Shown here one piece after another: positions 1 to 8,667 of a DNA stretch of 64,000 nucleotides (the first letter of the stretch is position 1; every line of letters begins with the position of its first letter). The DNA comes from Fructobacillus papyriferae (GTDB lineage: Bacteria > Bacillota > Bacilli > Lactobacillales > Lactobacillaceae), in NCBI RefSeq assembly GCF_018437225.1, contig NZ_JAAMFI010000001.1:682001-746000 (forward strand), written 5' to 3'. A model generated the notes under the pieces. The model saw only the letters and a list, made by a program, of their open reading frames with translations. It was not told the origin of the DNA and did not search any database. Position numbers and translations under genes: made by a program.

Positions 1-1688
1 GAGCCAAAATTGCTGAGCAATTTCTGCCTCGTCTTTGGCCCCACACCCGAAATGGCGTCCAGCCTTGAAGCCAAGGACTTTTTCGACCGGGATTTGCGGT
101 GGAAGGTGATAACGAAGCGGTGCACTTCGTCTTGTACCCGCTGGACTAAGAAGAAGCCCTGCGAGTGGTGGTCCAAAGGCACGATTTCTTCGGTCTTACC
201 CGAAATCAAATCAGCCGTCTTGTGCTTGTCGTTTTTGACCATGGCTGCCACCGGAATGTCTAAGCCAAGCTCGTCCTCCAGGACTTCCTTGGCCGCGTGC
301 AGCTGGGCAATGCCCCCATCCATCAGAATCAGGTCTGGCATCTCCTCGTGTTCCTTTAGCAAACGGGAATAACGACGGCGGATGACTTCCTGGGTCTCCG
401 CCCATTCGTCTGCGTGGTGAACCGTTCGGATTTTGTACTTACGATACAAATCCTTGTTCGGCCGGCCATCTTCGAAGACAACCATTGCCGAGACGATCTC
501 ATCCCCCTGGGTGTGCGAGTGGTCGAAGGCCTCAATTCGGTGCCCCATCGAAATGCCCAGGGCATCGGTGACTTCCTTCATCGCCTGGGTCGTCTTTTGT
601 TCGTTTAATTCCATCAAGCGGAATTTTTCTTCTAAGGAAATCCGGGCGTTCTTTTCCGCCAGATCCAACAGGTCCTTTTTCTCCCCGCGAACCGGTGTCC
701 GCACGGGTAGGTCCAAGGCTTCCGACAGCAAATCCGTATCGATCACGTCAGGTACCAGGACTTCACGCGGCTTCTGGATATTCTTTTGCAGGTAGAATTG
801 CTGAATGAAGGTCGTCAATTCGTCGACACCGTCTGAGACGACCGCAAAGGTCTGCTTGGACTGACGAATCAAGCGGGCCTGCCGCAAGAAGAAGACCGAA
901 ACGGTCATCCAGCCCTTGTCCATGTAGAAGTTGAAGAGATCGCGTGGTGTCGAGTCCTTGGACAGCATCCGCTGGCTTTCAACCGTCTCATCGATGTACT
1001 TGAGCTGGTCGCGCAGATCAGCGGCCCGCTCGAACTCCATTTTGTCGGCCGCCTCTGCCATCTCTTTTTCTAAGCGCTTTTTAACCACTTTCGTGTCACC
1101 AGACAAGAAGCGCTTAATCCGATCGACCTGAGCGTCGTATTCGGCCATCGGCACGGTCTTGAAACAAGCACCCAGGCACTGTCCCATTGAATAGTAAAGG
1201 CAAGGCCGTCCCTGCCGTCCTTTACAACGGCGCAGAGGATAGTTCTTTTCTAAAAAGTGCAAGGTTTCTTGTGCGGCAAAGACGTTGGGATAAGGCCCAA
1301 AGTAGAAGGCCCCGTCCTTTTTAACTTCAGATACCAAAGCCAAACGCGGATTGCGTTCCTTGGTGATCTTGATATAAGGATAGCCCGTTCCGTATTTCAG
1401 CCGAATGTTGTAATAAGGCTTGTACTTCTTGATCAATTCGTTTTCAAGCAAAAAGGCTTCTTTATCGGAATTGGTCACGATAAAGTCAAAGTCGACGATG
1501 TTTTGGACCAATTCAGCCGTCTTACCTTCATGATCTTGCTTAAAATACGAGCGGACACGATTTTTAAGATTCTTCGCCTTACCGACGTAGATAATTTTGC
1601 CCTGAGCGTCCTTCATCTGATAGGAACCAGGCTCGCTTGGTAGAAGCGATAACTTATCTTCGATATGTTTTGACGTCTTTGCTAACAT
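1..1688 (-). CDS. uvrC: Excinuclease ABC subunit C (UvrC), 3' end outside window
   Basis: UvrC makes the two incisions flanking a DNA lesion during nucleotide excision repair, after UvrA/UvrB loading. The ATG at 1688 opens a frame that runs off the left edge; about 562 codons are visible against roughly 600 in the family. Seen in order: a GIY-YIG domain (residues about 15-95, with IIYVGKAKNLKNR), a four-cysteine cluster (CKGRQGRPC...GQCLGAC, residues about 160-180), a UVR helical pair (KRLEKEMAEAADKMEFERAA), an RNase H-like nuclease domain beginning around EAFDHSHTQGDE, and the start of the C-terminal helix-hairpin-helix (ISGVGPKTRQKLL). The frame is continuous to the edge. No SOS box is seen in the short upstream gap. 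Confidence 0.95.
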   Translation of the reverse strand, partial: MLAKTSKHIEDKLSLLPSEPGSYQMKDAQGKIIYVGKAKNLKNRVRSYFKQDHEGKTAELVQNIVDFDFIVTNSDKEAFLLENELIKKYKPYYNIRLKYGTGYPYIKITKERNPRLALVSEVKKDGAFYFGPYPNVFAAQETLHFLEKNYPLRRCKGRQGRPCLYYSMGQCLGACFKTVPMAEYDAQVDRIKRFLSGDTKVVKKRLEKEMAEAADKMEFERAADLRDQLKYIDETVESQRMLSKDSTPRDLFNFYMDKGWMTVSVFFLRQARLIRQSKQTFAVVSDGVDELTTFIQQFYLQKNIQKPREVLVPDVIDTDLLSEALDLPVRTPVRGEKKDLLDLAEKNARISLEEKFRLMELNEQKTTQAMKEVTDALGISMGHRIEAFDHSHTQGDEIVSAMVVFEDGRPNKDLYRKYKIRTVHHADEWAETQEVIRRRYSRLLKEHEEMPDLILMDGGIAQLHAAKEVLEDELGLDIPVAAMVKNDKHKTADLISGKTEEIVPLDHHSQGFFLVQRVQDEVHRFVITFHRKSRSKKSLASRLDAISGVGPKTRQKLLSNFG

Positions 1689-1713
1689 AGGTCCATTATA
1701 TCCTTTTCGTCAC

Positions 1714-1742
1714 AAAAAGACCGCCTGTAAAGCGGTCTTTTT
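1714..1742 (-). terminator. Rho-independent terminator after pyrG
   Basis: An 11-bp inverted repeat (arms 1714-1724 and 1732-1742, GACCGC/GCGGTC core) ends in a T run on the minus strand. It lies between the pyrG stop and the uvrC start and should end pyrG transcripts. Confidence 0.85.
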
Positions 1743-1769
1743 AAGAACAAATTTACTTGTGTTGTCTTA

Positions 1770-3428
<1,659 letters not shown>

Positions 3429-3465
3429 TCAACCCGATGGGATTCGGTCAACCAGCCATATAAAA

Positions 3466-3495
3466 ATAGAAAAACTCCCAAGCAATGCTTGGGAG
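3466..3495 (-). terminator. Leader attenuator of pyrG
   Basis: A 9-bp hairpin (CTCCCAAGC at 3495-3487 pairing with GCTTGGGAG at 3483-3475) followed by TTTTTC lies about 75 bp inside the pyrG leader, so it sits before the coding region and must be conditional. The 5' strand contains CUCCC, which can pair with a G-rich 5' end. This matches the pyrG attenuator described in Bacillus and lactococci. Confidence 0.8.
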
Positions 3496-3522
3496 CTATA
3501 AACGTTTTCACATTAAATGTGA

Positions 3523-3561
3523 GCCCTAATATATATTACTGATTGCCCCTATTGATGTCAA
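3523..3561 (-). promoter_or_regulatory. pyrG promoter with GGGC start
   Basis: TTGACA at 3561-3556, a 17-bp spacer and TAATAT at 3538-3533 put the start at 3526, where the transcript would begin GGGC. This is the initial sequence used for CTP-sensitive reiterative G addition in Bacillus pyrG. The match of a consensus promoter to the exact start tetranucleotide supports that mechanism by analogy. Confidence 0.8.
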
Positions 3562-3577
3562 GAAATTTTCTGAAAAA

Positions 3578-3706
3578 GTATGTGTCGGAATTTTAGTTAA
3601 ACAGCAATAAATTCTAAAGAGCAATAGAAAAAGGACAACAGGCCCAGTTGGCGCCTATGTATGCGTCGGAATTTTAGTTAAACAACAATAAATTCTAGAG
3701 AGTAAT
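3578..3706. repeat. Two 48-bp direct repeats in pyrG-pyrE intergenic region
   Basis: Copies at 3578-3625 and 3659-3706 differ at four positions and share the core TCGGAATTTTAGTTAAACA; 33 unrelated bases separate them. No gene is visible between 3562 and 3837. The period (81 bp) and copy length do not fit a CRISPR array. The origin is unknown. The rest of this gap holds only a small hairpin near 3808-3830 with a T run on the plus strand. Confidence 0.7.
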
Positions 3707-3837
3707 CGATACCATCCACAAGAGGCACGGACACTTGCACAGTCTGAATAACCCCCAACCTAGCAAAGCAGCGGCGGTTATATTTTAGCTTTGTTCAACG
3801 AACTTAATCAGGTGGTTGATTCTTTTTTTATATTTTC

Positions 3838-4467
3838 TCAGCCCTTCCAATGCCAGGGATCGGCGTGCCAAGAAGCATAGGAAGCTGTCTTTTCATCCGA
3901 CAGGCCGACTTTGTCACGGTATTCGGCAAGTAGAGCCGAATAGGTCACGATGGGCTTAAAAGTCAGCCCGGCCGCCGCAAAATTCTGGCTAGCATCCGGA
4001 AAGTCGTAGGAAAAGATGCTCAGCACCCCGGTCACTTGGTAACCGGCTTCTGAAACCGCCTTGGCGGCCTGCAAGACCGAACCGCCGGTTGAAATCAAGT
4101 CGTCAATTAAAAGCACCTGATCACTTTCGTTCAAGACCCCTTCAATTTGGCTTTTCGTTCCGTGATCCTTTGGCTTCGAGCGGACGTAGACCATGGGCAG
4201 ATCCAGTTTTTCAGCTACCAAAGCAGCCTGTGGAATCCCGGCGGTCGCCACACCGGCAATCACCGTGGTCTTCGGATAAGCCGTCTGAACTAAATCCGCC
4301 AGTGCTTCAGTAATTAAACGCCGGGTCTTTGGATAGGAAATCGTCTGCCGTAAGTCCGCGTAGATGGGCGAATGAATCCCCGAGGCGAAGGTGAAGAAAC
4401 CCTCTTCCTTAAATTGGACAATCTTTTCTTCAATCAACTGGTCGATAATCATCTTTGCAACAGTCAT
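3838..4467 (-). CDS. pyrE: Orotate phosphoribosyltransferase
   Basis: PyrE joins orotate to PRPP to give orotidine 5'-phosphate, the fifth step of de novo UMP synthesis. About 209 residues, normal for the family. The PRPP-binding signature VLLIDDLISTGGS lies in the C-terminal half and the substrate loop region FASGIHSPIYADLR near the N terminus. The ATG at 4467 is preferred over the TTG one codon upstream because AAGGAG lies 8 bases before it. It follows pyrF by 13 bp, so it is the last gene of a pyrD'-pyrF-pyrE operon remnant. Confidence 0.95.
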   Translation of the reverse strand: MTVAKMIIDQLIEEKIVQFKEEGFFTFASGIHSPIYADLRQTISYPKTRRLITEALADLVQTAYPKTTVIAGVATAGIPQAALVAEKLDLPMVYVRSKPKDHGTKSQIEGVLNESDQVLLIDDLISTGGSVLQAAKAVSEAGYQVTGVLSIFSYDFPDASQNFAAAGLTFKPIVTYSALLAEYRDKVGLSDEKTASYASWHADPWHWKG

Positions 4468-4480
4468 CAAAATAGCTCCT

Positions 4481-5212
4481 TCATTCTTCTTTTGTTCCCT
4501 CTTGCCAGTCTGCCAAATACCGTTCGTAGGCCCTTTTTGGCTGGGGACTTTGGTTAATTGGCCGACCTACCACAATGGCTGAAGCCCCGGCCTTTGAAGC
4601 CATGGCTGGCGTGGCCACCCGAACCTGATCGCCAACTTGATCATCTGCCATACGAATGCCTGGCACCAGGTAGAAAAAGTCATCCCCCACCGCTCGCCTT
4701 AAGGCTTCGACTTCTAAAGCCGAGCAAACCACGCCATCACAGCCGCTATCCTTGGCCAACTTAGCTAAGGAGAGCACCTGCTCCTTTAAAGACAACCGGC
4801 AGTTTTGCTCCCTTGTTACGATTTCTTCTGAAGCAGAGGTTAGCTCGGTAATCGCTAACAGTTTGGGTGCTGGTAAGCCGCTTTCAGCAGCTCCTTGAAC
4901 CAAGCCGCGCTTTGCTGCCTGCAACATTTCGCGCCCCCCCATGGCATGAACCGTCACGTAGTCGACACCAAGCCGCGCTAACTGCAGCATCGCCTTTTCA
5001 ACCGTATGCGGGATATCATAAAGCTTTAGATCTAAGAAGATCGCGTATCCTAGTTCTTGAAGTTTTTGTAAAATTTGAGCGCCCTCTTTATAGTAGAGTT
5101 CCATGCCAACTTTGACGGTCTTTCCCCGGCCGTCTGGCCCAAGGGCCTGGGCTAGCTTCAGAGCCGTCTGCTGATTCGAGACGTCAAATGCCACCATTAA
5201 TGGTCGATTCAT
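4481..5212 (-). CDS. pyrF: Orotidine 5'-phosphate decarboxylase
   Basis: PyrF decarboxylates OMP to UMP. A TIM-barrel protein of about 243 residues, with MVAFDV at the first strand, the catalytic signature FLDLKLYDIPHTV around residues 58-70, and the phosphate-binding end LVPGIR...IVVGRPI. Two ATG codons (5215 and 5212) follow AAAGGAAG; the second gives the better spacing. A GTG at 5227 overlapping the pyrD' stop is also in frame but has no separate ribosome binding site. It probably depends on transcripts that pass through the pyrD remnant. Confidence 0.95.
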   Translation of the reverse strand: MNRPLMVAFDVSNQQTALKLAQALGPDGRGKTVKVGMELYYKEGAQILQKLQELGYAIFLDLKLYDIPHTVEKAMLQLARLGVDYVTVHAMGGREMLQAAKRGLVQGAAESGLPAPKLLAITELTSASEEIVTREQNCRLSLKEQVLSLAKLAKDSGCDGVVCSALEVEALRRAVGDDFFYLVPGIRMADDQVGDQVRVATPAMASKAGASAIVVGRPINQSPQPKRAYERYLADWQEGTKEE

Positions 5213-5223
5213 CATGCTTCCTT

Positions 5224-5637
5224 TCACAGTTCGCGTAGCTGACCACGAAAATCCGAAAGACGTTCATAGCCCTTTTCTGTCATGATCGCCTGCAGTTCTT
5301 CAGTCAACCGATCGTAGACCCCAAGGCCTTCCTTAATCACCTGAGTTCCAACGGAAACCATGTCCGCGCCGCAAAGGATGTGGGCAAAAACGTCAGCTCC
5401 CGATGTGATGCCACCAGTTCCAATAATGGCAATCGACTTGTTCAAGCGCTGGCGCAAGGCACGAACATTGGCAAGCGCCGTTGGTAAGATCATGGTTTTG
5501 ACCGCCCGTTTCAAAGTCGGCGCCGCCTTGCCATCCTGATAGGCCAGCGCCAAGTCGACCAAGGCCAGCAAGTCCTCCTTGGACAAGTCCGCTAAATCCA
5601 CCATGTTTTCTACTTCAACTGCCATCTCTTCCCCCAT
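5224..5637 (-). pseudogene. pyrD: Dihydroorotate dehydrogenase, 5'-truncated remnant
   Basis: Only the C-terminal third of a class 1A dihydroorotate dehydrogenase is recognisable. From about residue 50 the 137-residue frame reads [15 protein letters not shown], then [21 protein letters not shown] (FMN phosphate-binding region) and [14 protein letters not shown] at the end. The first roughly 49 residues show no PyrD-like sequence in any of the three minus frames, and the FMN/orotate-binding and catalytic-cysteine regions are absent. The family is about 310 residues long. The frame starts just downstream of a terminator without a clear ribosome binding site. A functional enzyme is very unlikely. 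Confidence 0.8.
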
Positions 5638-5644
5638 TTACCCG

Positions 5645-5850
5645 ACAAAAAAAGCCCTGATCTGTGATCAGAGCTTTACCGTTTGATATCTTATTGGGGT
5701 CTTCCGCTAACAGCTTGGCTTTTTGCTTGCACAAAAAAGCTGTCCGTCTTCATCTTTTTTGATGGACTGCTCCCGCGTATTCTGGGAGGGGTCAACCGCA
5801 ATCGCATACCTTGGTGATTCTCTGATCAACATTAAAGGTGTGATTCGATT
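5645..5850 (-). ncRNA. Candidate structured RNA (6S-like rod or attenuator leader)
   Basis: A promoter (5857-5885) and a strong terminator (5646-5677) bound about 205 nt with no ORF. Nested complementary segments give a rod: 5828-5820 with 5673-5665 (9 bp), 5815-5813 with 5680-5678, 5810-5806 with 5689-5685, and 5802-5799 with 5696-5693. Then comes an open centre holding a CUCCC/GGGAG hairpin (about 5796-5761). An apical hairpin (5743-5737 with 5716-5710) is capped by a GCAA loop. Length and shape recall 6S RNA. The closing stem shares sequence with the terminator arm, so a pyr operon attenuator is the alternative. No T-box or PyrR motif was recognised. Confidence 0.45.
5646..5677 (-). terminator. 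Terminator ending the structured RNA, upstream of pyrD remnant
   Basis: Arms 5651-5662 and 5666-5677 (AAGCNCTGATC type, one mismatch) with a 3-base loop are followed by seven T on the minus strand. One arm is also complementary to 5828-5820, so two mutually exclusive structures are possible. Confidence 0.8.
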
Positions 5851-5856
5851 TTTTAT

Positions 5857-5885
5857 AGTTTACCACTTCACAAAGTAGAAAACAA
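5857..5885 (-). promoter_or_regulatory. Promoter of the structured RNA / pyr remnant
   Basis: TTGTTT at 5885-5880, a 17-bp spacer and TAAACT at 5862-5857 on the minus strand. It lies about 45 bp from, and divergent to, the GH68 promoter. Confidence 0.55.
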
Positions 5886-5928
5886 GAAAAATTCTAAGAA
5901 AGTTGACCATCCTTTTGACTTTCCTTTA

Positions 5929-5956
5929 TTGAAGCCTGAAAACGCTTTGCTATAAT
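5929..5956 (+). promoter_or_regulatory. Promoter of the GH68 gene
   Basis: TTGAAG at 5929-5934, a 16-bp spacer and a consensus TATAAT at 5951-5956 put the start near 5963, about 25 nt before the coding region. Confidence 0.75.
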
Positions 5957-5987
5957 AAACTTATTCCAATTAGAAAGTGTATCCCCT

Positions 5988-7514
5988 TTGTTTTCTTATT
6001 TTTTTAAAACCAAAAAAGGCAAAACAAACCTGGTCATTGCTGGCCTTTCACTCATCATTGTTATTTTATTTAGTCTTTTACAACAGCCCTTTAATAGGCA
6101 AACCACCCGTTACCAACAGGCCGTGCACTTTACCCGGGCCAATATGAATCAGCTCCAAGAGCAGATGCAAAACGTGAACTATCGCATGCCTAACTTCAAT
6201 GCGGATAAGCTCGGAAAAACCATTCCCAATGCCAAGGTTTACGATCAAAACGGCCAGGCCCATCAAGTCGTGCTTTGGGATTCTTGGCCCGTTACCGATC
6301 AAGAGGGGACGCTTGCTAATTATCACGGCTACCATCTGACCATCGCCTTGTCTGCCGTTGATAAAAGGCGGGACAAGAAAGGGGTCAAAATGGTCCTATT
6401 AGCCCAAAAAGCAAACGCCAAAAATCAGGGCGTCGCTTCTTGGACCTACTTAGGTCCCCTCATGAACACGTTCACGGAGGGAAGTCGTCAGCCCGACCGT
6501 TTACTATCTAAAATCAACAATGAATGGTCCGGTTCTGCTGTCTTGATGAATGAACAAGATGACCACATCAGGCTCTTCTATACGGGAGCCATGACAAAAA
6601 ATGGGCAGGCTCAGGCTTTGACCACTGCACAGATCAGTATCCAGGCCAAAGACAAAAAGAATTGGGCATCTGGCTTGACCATTGCCCATGAACAGACAAC
6701 CGATCACAAAACGGTCTTTTCTGGTGATGGTCAGCTCTACCAAAAAGTCAGCCAATTAAGCAATCAAAAAACCGACTCCTTTGCCATGCGTGATCCGCAC
6801 TTTGTTGTCGATCATGGGCACTACTACCTTGTTTTTGAGGCGAACACGACGGAAAGTGGCCAGCAAGTTTTCAATAATCCAGCCAATTACGGCAGTCTTT
6901 TTGATTACCAAAAGGACAAATCGGCCCTCTTAAAGAGTCATCTGGACACCATTAGCCAAACTTCTTCCGTTTCCTTGTCCAATGCTAGCAAGATGGCTAA
7001 CAGCGCGATCGGTCTCGTTGAATTAAATCGGGACTTTACCGTTAAAAAAGTTGAAAAACCACTCATGGTTGCCTCTGGAGCAAACGATATCACCGAACGT
7101 CCCAACCTATTGAAATATCAGGGGAAATGGTACCTCTTCACCTGCTTTCAAGGCAAGTCCCTCGCCTCTTCTAACAAGCAGTTTTTGAACCAAAACTACC
7201 TCCTTGGTTATGTTTCTTCAGACGGGCTCACTGGTCACTATCAAAAATTGAACAAAACAGGCCTTGTTCTTGGTTCCAACAGCAAACGTAAAACCAAGAA
7301 GTTCACCTATGCCTACCTCGTGGTCCCTTCGAAAGAAAACGGACAAACAAAGTTTGTCATCACGGCCTTTGCTGGTGACCGAACGTTGGCACCATCCGTT
7401 GCGCTCAAGATTAACAAACAAACAACCAAGGTTGACAATCAATATGTGTTCAATCAAGGCGCGTTAACAACAACCGGAAAACGCTTCAAAACCAGTCCGC
7501 AAAATTGGTCTTAG
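5988..7514 (+). CDS. Membrane-anchored GH68 fructansucrase (levansucrase/inulosucrase type)
   Basis: GH68 enzymes split sucrose and transfer fructose to build fructan, or hydrolyse it, outside the cell. The 508-residue protein has an N-terminal hydrophobic anchor (about residues 15-32) without a clear cleavage site. All three catalytic residues are visible: nucleophile D98 (LWDSW), transition-state stabiliser D269 (RDP) and acid/base E370 (ERP), plus EWSGS at 179-183. It lacks the repeat-rich extensions and LPXTG anchor of many lactic acid bacterial homologues, so it is close to the bare catalytic unit. The start is TTG, with AGAAAG upstream. The product (levan or inulin type) cannot be told from sequence. 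Confidence 0.9.
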   Translation: MFSYFFKTKKGKTNLVIAGLSLIIVILFSLLQQPFNRQTTRYQQAVHFTRANMNQLQEQMQNVNYRMPNFNADKLGKTIPNAKVYDQNGQAHQVVLWDSWPVTDQEGTLANYHGYHLTIALSAVDKRRDKKGVKMVLLAQKANAKNQGVASWTYLGPLMNTFTEGSRQPDRLLSKINNEWSGSAVLMNEQDDHIRLFYTGAMTKNGQAQALTTAQISIQAKDKKNWASGLTIAHEQTTDHKTVFSGDGQLYQKVSQLSNQKTDSFAMRDPHFVVDHGHYYLVFEANTTESGQQVFNNPANYGSLFDYQKDKSALLKSHLDTISQTSSVSLSNASKMANSAIGLVELNRDFTVKKVEKPLMVASGANDITERPNLLKYQGKWYLFTCFQGKSLASSNKQFLNQNYLLGYVSSDGLTGHYQKLNKTGLVLGSNSKRKTKKFTYAYLVVPSKENGQTKFVITAFAGDRTLAPSVALKINKQTTKVDNQYVFNQGALTTTGKRFKTSPQNWS

Positions 7515-7540
7515 AAGGAATAGTAAAAAAAGAAGCACAA

Positions 7541-7574
7541 AAAAAGATCCAGATTCCCCATCTGGATCTTTTTT
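7541..7574. terminator. Bidirectional terminator
   Basis: Arms 7541-7554 and 7560-7574 (GATCCAGAT/ATCTGGATC) flanked by A and T runs. It serves the GH68 gene on plus and the Ni/Co permease gene on minus. Confidence 0.9.
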
Positions 7575-7584
7575 ATTGCCTTAT

Positions 7585-8592
7585 TTAATGTGTCACCTTT
7601 TCTAAACCGCTGTAATGCCAATAAGTCAAGGCGATCAACCAAGAAAAAGCAAAAAGGGAGACCAAAACGATGCCGAGCTGATTAAAATCAAGGGCAGACA
7701 CATGCTCGATCAAGCTGTTTTCCCAACCAAAGGCCGCATGCAAAACCTGAACAAAATCAACACCAGCAATCATCGCTGCAGCCAACACCGAAATAGCCGT
7801 CATCACCAAATTAAAGTAAACTTTGCGAAAGGAAGAAGCGATCATCCAAGAGTAAGCGTGGGACATAAAAAAGCCATCCAAAGTGTCTAAGGTGCACATC
7901 CCAACGGTGAAAAAAAGCGGAACGGAAAGGGTGGCATACCAGGGAACACCAGCAGTTGCTGCAGTCGCCGAAGTCGCTAAGACCGCAACTTGGGTGGCTG
8001 TGTCAAAACCTAAGCCAAACAAAAAGCCAACGAGGGCCACTTGCCAATCATGATGGATTAGCGATAAAAATTTTTGAAAAAGACGGTAAACAAATGATTT
8101 TTCAGCCAATTTTTGACTCGTCTTCTGATCACCACCTTGACGAAGCATCTTGAACTGTCGCCAAATACCAAAAAGAATGGATGTATTCGCCAAAGCTAAG
8201 ATAAGAAGCAGAGTGGCTGCAATACTTGTGCCAACAATCCCACCAACTGCCTCAAAATCAGGAAGGGCCTTTTTTGCCCAATCAACAAAACAAACGGTCA
8301 AAATCGTCAATAGCAGCACAACAGAAGAATGTCCCAAAGAGAAGGCAAAACCAATACTTGTTTTCTTTCGTCCCTCATGTAACATCTTACGGGTCATGTT
8401 ATCGATGGCTGCGATGTGATCAATATCAAAGGCGTGACGCAGGCCAAAAGTAAAGGCCAAAAAACACATCCCACCAAGTGGTGGGTAAGCGCTCACCCCA
8501 GTTGAAAGAAACAGCGTCCCAAAAAGACCAATCAGCCCGATGACCACGCCATACTTCAAAAGGATATAAACTGTTTGCTGTTTTTCTGTCAT
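7585..8592 (-). CDS. NiCoT family nickel/cobalt permease
   Basis: A secondary transporter for Ni2+ or Co2+ in the plasma membrane. The 335 residues form about eight hydrophobic segments with a hydrophilic loop in the middle (around residues 145-175). The family signature HAFDIDH is at residues 53-59, followed by FSLGHSSVV and LGFDTATQ, all hallmarks of NiCoT proteins. It sits about 60 bp downstream of sufB on the same strand, separated by an inverted repeat. No urease or hydrogenase gene is in the window, so the metal user is unknown; metal specificity is not decided by sequence. Confidence 0.9.
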   Translation of the reverse strand: MTEKQQTVYILLKYGVVIGLIGLFGTLFLSTGVSAYPPLGGMCFLAFTFGLRHAFDIDHIAAIDNMTRKMLHEGRKKTSIGFAFSLGHSSVVLLLTILTVCFVDWAKKALPDFEAVGGIVGTSIAATLLLILALANTSILFGIWRQFKMLRQGGDQKTSQKLAEKSFVYRLFQKFLSLIHHDWQVALVGFLFGLGFDTATQVAVLATSATAATAGVPWYATLSVPLFFTVGMCTLDTLDGFFMSHAYSWMIASSFRKVYFNLVMTAISVLAAAMIAGVDFVQVLHAAFGWENSLIEHVSALDFNQLGIVLVSLFAFSWLIALTYWHYSGLEKVTH

Positions 8593-8610
8593 ATTTATTT
8601 TCTCCTGTTC

Positions 8611-8667
8611 GGATCGGTTGCCTTGTTTAAACCGGCCAGCTGGGTCTTGTGTTCAGCCAACCGATCC
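8611..8667. repeat. Inverted repeat between sufB and Ni/Co permease
   Basis: Ten-base arms GGATCGGTTG (8611-8620) and CAACCGATCC (8658-8667) enclose about 37 bases, including CCAGCTGG. One arm lies in the last sufB codons. There is no T run, so it is not a standard terminator; it may be an intercistronic RNA hairpin that stabilises or insulates suf mRNA. Confidence 0.5.

Noticed and set aside
50-90. Possible frameshift in uvrC near the left edge
   Set aside because: A first reading seemed to lose the helix-hairpin-helix frame, but careful recounting shows a continuous frame (SRSKKSLASRLDAISGVGPK).
3578-3706. CRISPR array
   Set aside because: Only two copies, repeat 48 bp and period 81 bp, no further units and no cas genes in the window.
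5645-5850. T-box or PyrR-binding leader for the pyr genes
   Set aside because: The AGGGTGG T-box core and the PyrR loop consensus were looked for and not found.
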